Assembly (NCBI GenBank): GCA_934675735.1
Contig: CAKURR010000001.1
Span: 1-64,000 of the forward strand
Direction of reading: 5' to 3'
Length of the DNA stretch: 64,000 nt
Source: an uncultured Clostridia bacterium
Lineage (GTDB): Bacteria > Bacillota > Clostridia > Christensenellales > Aristaeellaceae
Shown here: positions 59,795 through 64,000 of the stretch, piece after piece
How positions within the stretch are numbered: position 1 is the stretch's first letter
Layout of the letters: each line of letters begins with the position of its first letter
The notes under the pieces: generated by a model
Databases searched by the model: none
What the model was told of the DNA's origin: nothing
What the model saw: only the letters and a program-made list of their open reading frames with translations
Position numbers and translations under genes: made by a program

Positions 59795-60544
59795 TCAAAG
59801 GAACTTGAACGAAGAGCGCAACTGGCGGTAGACGTGGTTATAATAGGAGAACCACGCGCTCGGAGTCGTCAGGCGAATCTGGAAAAGCTCTTTGTCGTGC
59901 GCGACGACGACCAGGCGGCCGCGCATGCTGTATTCCTTCGTGCCGTCGTTATAGGTGGCGGTGTAGTAGCAGTAATAGCCCTTGGCACTGCCGATGTTGG
60001 CGGAAGCGATGTCGCCCGCCTTGAAGGTGGTGAACATGCCGTCCAGCTCGGTCAGCACGGATTCAAGACGCGTGCGCGCGTCGGACGCGGTCTGGGTCAG
60101 ACCGGCGGAAAAGCGCTCGACCGTCAGGCGGGTCTGGTAGCCGTCCACATCCATACGCTCGCTCTTCGGCTCGACGAACTGAATGGTCGTTTCCTGATTG
60201 GTGGCGGGGTTGAGCAGCCACGTATAGGGAATATCAAATGAAATGGCCATCAGGTCGTTGGTGTAGGTTTCATACGCGTAATTCGGCGTGGGCGCGGGAG
60301 TCGGGGTCGGCTTGTCGATGGGATCAACCGCAACCGGCGTGGCCAGCGGGTTATCCACCTGAGAGAAATCGAAATCCCCACCGTCGTCGAGCACGGGAAT
60401 GGGTGTCTGGGAGGGCACAGCCTCCGCCGCTGCGGTTTCGGTGTCGCTCGGCTCAAAGACAAGGGTAGAATCGGTATCAGATTCGGCCTGCGCGATGGAA
60501 CACGCCATCATCGCGGCCGCGAGAAAAAAGACAATGCGCTTCAT
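59795..60544 (-). CDS. Secreted protein of unknown function
   Basis: The 249-residue protein has a signal peptide (MKRIVFFLAAAMMACSIAQAE), a Pro/Thr linker (KPTPTPAPTP) and a C-terminal domain of about 150 residues that begins ISFDIPYTWLL and contains alternating strands (GYYCYYTATY, RGRLVVVAHD), resembling PsbP/MOG1-like folds. Cys at position 15 of the signal peptide has no good lipobox before it. CGGAGG precedes the start at 60544. Confidence 0.65.
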   Translation of the reverse strand: MKRIVFFLAAAMMACSIAQAESDTDSTLVFEPSDTETAAAEAVPSQTPIPVLDDGGDFDFSQVDNPLATPVAVDPIDKPTPTPAPTPNYAYETYTNDLMAISFDIPYTWLLNPATNQETTIQFVEPKSERMDVDGYQTRLTVERFSAGLTQTASDARTRLESVLTELDGMFTTFKAGDIASANIGSAKGYYCYYTATYNDGTKEYSMRGRLVVVAHDKELFQIRLTTPSAWFSYYNHVYRQLRSSFKFL

Positions 60545-60630
60545 GTCGGATGCCTCCGTTCGCGGAATCAACAAAATACGATAATGTCAGTATAACAGGG
60601 AAGTCGAAAAAAGTCAATCTTCGCGCGGGG

Positions 60631-60659
60631 TTGAAAGGTTGGCAGAGGCGGGGTATAAT
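60631..60659 (+). promoter_or_regulatory. Promoter of the hydroxyacid dehydrogenase operon
   Basis: TTGAAA and perfect TATAAT with 17-base spacing, 30 bases before the gene. Confidence 0.85.
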
Positions 60660-60689
60660 GGAAAATCATCGGGCAAGGAGAGACGAAAC

Positions 60690-61655
60690 ATGGAAACAAC
60701 CCTCAAAATTGTGGTGCTGGACGGCTATACCCTCTGCGCGGGCGAGCTGAATTTCGACGCGCTGCGTGCCTTCGGCGACGTGACGATCTATGACCGCGTG
60801 GAGCAGGCGGACGTGGCGCGGTGCATCGGCGACGCGGAAATCGTGCTGACCAATAAGGCGCAGATTACGGCGGACGTGATGGCGGCGTGCCCGCGGATGC
60901 GCTATGTCGGCGTGACGGCGACGGGCTACAACATCGTTGATGTGGCGGAGGCAAAGCGGTGCGGCATTGTGGTGACGAACGCGCCCGCGTATTCCACACA
61001 GGCCGTGGCGCAGCACACCTTCGCGCTGCTGCTCGAGAGCCTGAGCCGCGTCGGCGCATACAGCGAGCAGGTGCGCGGCGGCGCGTGGCAGACGAGCAAG
61101 GATTTCTGCTTTTTCACCGAACCGACGGAGGAAATCGCGGGGCAGACCATTGGACTCATCGGCTTCGGGCATATCGGGCAGAGCGTCGCGAAAATCGCGC
61201 TGGCGTTCGGCATGAAGGTGCTGGTCTGCGTGCCGCATCCGAAAGCGGGTTGGGACGACGTGCGCTTTGTAACGCTGGGCGAGCTGATGGCAAAAAGCGA
61301 CGTCGTGTCGCTGCACTGCCCGCTGACGGGCGAAAACCGCGGGCTTATCGGCGAAAAGGCGATTGCGGAGATGAAAACGGGCGTGCGGGTCATCAACACG
61401 GCGCGCGGGCCGCTGGTGGATGAAACCGCGATGGCGGCGGCGCTTGAAAGCGGCAAGGTGGCCTGCTACATGGCGGATGTATTGGGCGAAGAGCCGCCCG
61501 TGCACGGCAGCCCGCTGCTCGGCGCGAAAAATGTGATCCTCACGCCGCATGTCGCGTGGGCGCCGCTGCAAACGCGCCGCCGCCTGATGGAAATCGTCGT
61601 CGGCAATGTGGCGGCATATGTGCAGGGCAGGCCGACGAACGTCGTCGGCGCATGA
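60690..61655 (+). CDS. D-2-hydroxyacid dehydrogenase (glycerate dehydrogenase/hydroxypyruvate reductase-like)
   Basis: The 321-residue protein has the NAD-binding motif GLIGFGHIGQSVA, the catalytic Arg in INTARGPLVDE, Glu in LGEEPP and His in LTPHVAWA. It reduces a 2-keto acid, possibly hydroxypyruvate, or works in reverse. AAGGAGAG precedes the start at 60690. Its stop is 11 bases before a HAD phosphatase gene, and a phosphoglycolate or phosphoserine-type link between the two is conceivable. Confidence 0.85.
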   Translation: METTLKIVVLDGYTLCAGELNFDALRAFGDVTIYDRVEQADVARCIGDAEIVLTNKAQITADVMAACPRMRYVGVTATGYNIVDVAEAKRCGIVVTNAPAYSTQAVAQHTFALLLESLSRVGAYSEQVRGGAWQTSKDFCFFTEPTEEIAGQTIGLIGFGHIGQSVAKIALAFGMKVLVCVPHPKAGWDDVRFVTLGELMAKSDVVSLHCPLTGENRGLIGEKAIAEMKTGVRVINTARGPLVDETAMAAALESGKVACYMADVLGEEPPVHGSPLLGAKNVILTPHVAWAPLQTRRRLMEIVVGNVAAYVQGRPTNVVGA

Positions 61656-61666
61656 GGAGGGACGGC

Positions 61667-62359
61667 ATGATTCGGGGTGTGGTTTTTGACTTGGATGGGA
61701 CGCTGCTGGATACCGAAAAGCTCTATCGGCGTTTCTGGGTGGAGGCCGCGCGGCAATTGGGCTATCCCATGGAGGACAGGCACGCGCTGATGATTCGCTC
61801 GATGGCGGCGGACAGGGCCGAACCGCTGCTCAAGCGCGAGGTCTGTCCGGATTTTGATTATCACGCGGTTCGGGCGCTTCGGCGGCAAATCATGGAGGAT
61901 TATATCGACAAAAACAGCGTGGAGCCCAAGCCGGGTCTGCTGCCGATGATGCGCGACCTGCGGCGCATGCACATGCGCATCGCGCTGGCGACGGCCACAC
62001 CCGAAGTGCGCGCCCGCAAATATCTGCGCATGGTCGGCGTGGAGGAGATGTTCGACGCGGTGGCCTGTGCGGAGATGGTGGCGCACGGCAAGCCTGCGCC
62101 CGACGTGTATCTGCTGGCGGCGCAAAAGCTGAATCTGCCGCCCGAGGCGCTGCTCGGTGTGGAGGATTCGCCCAGCGGCGTGCAGTCCGCCCACGCGGCG
62201 GGGATGACGGTGGCGATGGTTCCCGACCAGGATGAGCCGACGGAGGAAATCGTGGCGCTCTGCGCGCTGGTTGCGCCGACGCTGGAAGGGATCGCGCCGT
62301 TTGTGGACGCCTTCAGTCACGCTTACGGCGTGCCAGCTCCCTCAAAGAGGGAGCCTTGA
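61667..62359 (+). CDS. HAD phosphatase (beta-phosphoglucomutase-like); C-terminus encoded by a repeat
   Basis: The 230-residue protein has motif I DLDGTLLDTEK, motif II ALATATPE, the Lys in HGKPAPDVYL and motif IV GVEDSPSGVQSA, as in beta-phosphoglucomutase and related phosphatases. The last 14 or so residues (after VDAF) are encoded by a dispersed repeat (62311-62355), so the native end has probably been replaced. The start at 61667 is seven bases after GGAGGG; ATG 61652, overlapping the upstream stop, is the alternative. Confidence 0.82.
   Translation: MIRGVVFDLDGTLLDTEKLYRRFWVEAARQLGYPMEDRHALMIRSMAADRAEPLLKREVCPDFDYHAVRALRRQIMEDYIDKNSVEPKPGLLPMMRDLRRMHMRIALATATPEVRARKYLRMVGVEEMFDAVACAEMVAHGKPAPDVYLLAAQKLNLPPEALLGVEDSPSGVQSAHAAGMTVAMVPDQDEPTEEIVALCALVAPTLEGIAPFVDAFSHAYGVPAPSKREP
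62311..62355 (-). repeat. Double-hairpin repeat overlapping the end of the HAD gene
   Basis: On the minus strand: CTCCCTC-TTT-GAGGGAG, then CACGC-CGTAA-GCGTG, then ACTGAAGG. The layout is the same as the repeat at 62448, with different stem sequences. Repeats of this type are very common in gut Clostridia genomes as I know them. Confidence 0.7.
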
Positions 62360-62447
62360 CCGCACATATAAAAAAGTCTGAAAAAAATTTGTCCTGCTTT
62401 TAAGCCGGAAAGCGACGTTTTGTATATGCAGGCACTTATACGCATTG

Positions 62448-62492
62448 TCTCTCTCTTCGAGAGAGGTGTCAGTGAAACTGACGGAAGAGGTT
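62448..62492 (+). repeat. Double-hairpin repeat, opposite orientation
   Basis: CTCTCT-TCG-AGAGAG, then GTCAG-TGAAA-CTGAC, then GGAAGAGG. It faces the copy at 62311, about 90 bases away. Confidence 0.7.
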
Positions 62493-62515
62493 ATAAAATA
62501 TTCAATGAAAACCTG

Positions 62516-62543
62516 TTGATTTTGACCGAAAATTTGGTATAAT
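62516..62543 (+). promoter_or_regulatory. Promoter of the cytidylate-kinase-like gene
   Basis: TTGATT, 16 bases, TATAAT, with TG before the -10 (TGGTATAAT). It lies 50 bases before the start. Confidence 0.65.
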
Positions 62544-62592
62544 AGGGGTGGAAGAAATTTCCGCTTTTACAAATCAGTCAGGAGGGAATCGT

Positions 62593-63210
62593 ATGGAAAA
62601 TCGCGTCATCACCATCGCCCGCAGTTACGGCAGCGGCGGCAGAAAAATGGGCAGACTGCTGGCAAAAGAACTTGGCTATGAGTATTATGACCGTGAAATC
62701 CTGCGGATCGCTTCGGACGAGAGCGGCATCAGCGAAGAACTGTTCAATCAGGTGGATGAAAAGCAGCATCTGCCGCTGTTCCGCATCGCGCGCGAGGTCT
62801 ACACGGGTGAGGTCATCCCGCCGGACAGCGACGACTTCATCTCCAACGAAAATCTGTTCCGCTATCAGGCGAAAATCATCCGCGAGCTGGCGGCGACGCG
62901 CAACTGCGTCATCGTCGGGCGCTGCGCGAATTTCATTCTGCGCGGGCGGGATAACGTGCTCAACGTGTTCGTCACCGCGCCGGTGGTAGACTGCGTTCGC
63001 CGCGTGATGGAAACCGACGGCCTGAATCTGGAAGAGGCCGAAAAGAAAATCAAGAAAATCGACAAGCGGCGCGCGGATTATTTCAAATATTTCACGGGCC
63101 GCCAGTGGCACGACGCGGCGCTCTACGACCTGTGCCTGAACACGGGGCACATGAGCGAGCAGAAGTGCGTGGATGTTGTTCGGGCCTATATGGAAGCGAG
63201 ATTCGATTAA
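62593..63210 (+). CDS. Cytidylate kinase-like family protein
   Basis: The 205-residue P-loop protein starts with ITIARSYGSGGRKMGRLLAKELG, the glycine-rich nucleotide loop of the cytidylate-kinase-like family, followed by YYDREIL and the GRCANFIL stretch. Such proteins are common in Clostridia and distinct from Cmk; the substrate is not established. CAGGAGGG precedes the start at 62593. Confidence 0.85.
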   Translation: MENRVITIARSYGSGGRKMGRLLAKELGYEYYDREILRIASDESGISEELFNQVDEKQHLPLFRIAREVYTGEVIPPDSDDFISNENLFRYQAKIIRELAATRNCVIVGRCANFILRGRDNVLNVFVTAPVVDCVRRVMETDGLNLEEAEKKIKKIDKRRADYFKYFTGRQWHDAALYDLCLNTGHMSEQKCVDVVRAYMEARFD

Positions 63211-63214
63211 GCCC

Positions 63215-63243
63215 TTGTCAGAACAGGGCGATAAAGGTATAAT
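63215..63243 (+). promoter_or_regulatory. Promoter of the thymidine kinase gene
   Basis: TTGTCA and perfect TATAAT with 17-base spacing, 35 bases before tdk. Confidence 0.85.
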
Positions 63244-63277
63244 AGAGAGGATGTGAGCAAACAGGGGGAACGGACAG

Positions 63278-63856
63278 ATGGCGAAGCTTTATTTCCGGTA
63301 TGGCGCGATGGGGTCGAGCAAGACGGCCAACGCGGTCATGGTGCAGTATAATTACAGGGAGCGCGGGCAGAACGTGCTCATGCTCAAACCGAAAATCGAG
63401 AATCGGGACGGCGCAACCGTCGTGCGTTCCCGCTGCGGGCTGGTGGCGCAATGCCGCTATGTCGAAGAGCTGGACTCAATCGACCTGAGCGGGTATAACT
63501 GCGTGATTGTCGATGAATGCCACTTCATGACCGCCGAACAGGTGCGCAGGCTGGTGGATATCGTTGACGAGCGGGATATTCCCGTCATCTGCTACGGTCT
63601 GCGCACGGATTTCCGCGGCGAACTGTTTGAAGGCAGCCGCGAGCTGCTGCGCTGGGCAGACACGATTGAAGAAATCAAGACGGTCTGCTGGTGCGGCCGC
63701 AAGGCGACGTTCAACGCACGCGTGCAGGATGGCCGCATTGTCCGCGAAGGCGAACAGATTATGATGGGCGGCAATTCCGCCTATGTGAGCCTGTGCCGCC
63801 GCCACTGGAAGGAAGGCAACCTCGGTTCGTTTCGCAACCTGAATCTGGAAGATTAA
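63278..63856 (+). CDS. tdk: Thymidine kinase (type II)
   Basis: The 192-residue salvage enzyme phosphorylates thymidine to dTMP. It has P-loop GAMGSSKTA (10-17 or so), Walker B with catalytic Glu VDECHFM, and the zinc-binding CWCG...C-R-R-H cluster of type II enzymes. AGGGGG precedes the ATG. Confidence 0.94.
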   Translation: MAKLYFRYGAMGSSKTANAVMVQYNYRERGQNVLMLKPKIENRDGATVVRSRCGLVAQCRYVEELDSIDLSGYNCVIVDECHFMTAEQVRRLVDIVDERDIPVICYGLRTDFRGELFEGSRELLRWADTIEEIKTVCWCGRKATFNARVQDGRIVREGEQIMMGGNSAYVSLCRRHWKEGNLGSFRNLNLED

Positions 63857-63857
63857 T

Positions 63858-63930
63858 TGATGGTTGAATGCTCCGTATACATAGAGCATTCGGACTTTGT
63901 GCAGAATGTGTTATCGCTCATCCATAAGAT
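63858..63930 (-). repeat. Diverged, shortened relative of the MITE-like element
   Basis: On the minus strand CTTATGGATGAGC, then CATTCTGCACAAAGT, follows the same order and spacing as CTATGAATGAGC and AATTCTGCATAAAGT in the 156-bp element. The remainder is a perfect hairpin GAATGCTC/GAGCATTC (63866-63891), so the interior was replaced or deleted. It directly follows tdk. Confidence 0.45.
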
Positions 63931-63938
63931 AAAAAGAA

Positions 63939-64000
63939 AGCTGTCAAGCTAATTAATCTGATATTTCAAGAAAAAGCTAAGTATTTGTGCCCGAAGGTTT
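63939..64000 (-). repeat. Start of a second copy of the 13217 element, cut by the window end
   Basis: AGCTGTCAAGCTAA, a TTTCAAGAAAAAGC stretch and GTGCCCGAAGGTTT match, in order, the minus strand of the element at 13217-13412 (GGCTGTCAGGCTAA, TTCAAAAAGGC, GCGCCCGAAGGTTT). Confidence 0.55.

Noticed and set aside
62522..62543. TTGACC as the -35 for the cytidylate-kinase-like gene
   Set aside because: Spacing to TATAAT is 10 bases; TTGATT at 62516 has acceptable spacing.

Overview
The window looks like chromosome from a GC-rich, spore-forming member of the Clostridia, probably a gut anaerobe. The evidence is a glycine reductase (grdC/grdD) end, spo0A with a small Spo0E-like protein, a class III fructose-bisphosphatase, a SpoVD/FtsI-type penicillin-binding protein with PASTA domains, a MurE carrying the DNPR motif of meso-diaminopimelate ligases, and frequent GTG/TTG starts behind strong GGAGG sites. 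The species cannot be named from sequence alone. No rRNA, CRISPR array, transposase gene or intact prophage was seen. One tRNA gene (Asn) is present.

Layout. 1-1.3 kb: end of a glycine reductase operon. 1.5-3.3 kb: Nudix hydrolase, low-molecular-weight phosphatase, miaA. 3.5-6.0 kb: ECF sigma factor, membrane anti-sigma candidate and secreted protein, translationally coupled. 6.1-9.0 kb: two secreted proteins on the minus strand, one a clostripain-family peptidase. 9.3-11.2 kb: XRE regulator and an ABC exporter that has lost most of its ATPase. 11.3 kb: tRNA-Asn. 11.6-20.2 kb: a divergent sialic acid locus. On the minus strand are a binding protein, two permeases, a nanA-like lyase and a two-domain CE7 esterase; on the plus strand are a GntR regulator, nanE and a nanK-like ROK kinase. 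20.6-22.3 kb: UPF0489 protein and spo0A. 22.9-26.8 kb: tilS-hpt-ftsH. 26.9-34.6 kb: PHP phosphoesterase, VanW protein, RidA, Fbp, Spo0E-like protein, HAD phosphatase, ACT protein and UPF0210 protein. 34.6-41.7 kb: pepF, two unknowns, a HAD-thymidylate kinase fusion, mnmA, a DUF5662 protein and a cell-wall hydrolase. 42.0-45.6 kb (minus): recD2-comFC, then a separately promoted structured RNA, then a zinc-ribbon protein. 45.8-58.1 kb: division and cell-wall cluster mraZ-ftsL-PBP-murE-mraY-murD-ftsW-ftsQ-ftsA-ftsZ, without rsmH, murF, murG, murB or murC. 58.1-63.9 kb: membrane glycosyltransferase-like protein, secreted protein, hydroxyacid dehydrogenase, HAD phosphatase, cytidylate-kinase-like protein and thymidine kinase.

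The sialic acid locus is the clearest functional unit. Uptake feeds NanA (Neu5Ac to ManNAc plus pyruvate), NanK and NanE (ManNAc to GlcNAc-6-P). The two divergent promoters each carry the same 11-bp motif ATGT-N3-ACAA, the likely site of the GntR regulator. The CE7 esterase at the operon end is a candidate for removing O-acetyl groups from sialic acids.

Intergenic DNA is rich in small repeats. There is a near-identical 156-bp inverted pair with terminal inverted repeats (MITE-like), a diverged relative of it, a family of double-hairpin repeats whose stems differ by compensatory changes, a larger palindromic element at 13.2 kb with a second copy running off the right end, and two double-hairpin repeats near 62.4 kb, one of which encodes the C-terminus of a HAD protein. 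The comFC-zinc ribbon gap carries a strong promoter and a multi-hairpin sequence that looks like a noncoding RNA, possibly of the raiA-motif class.
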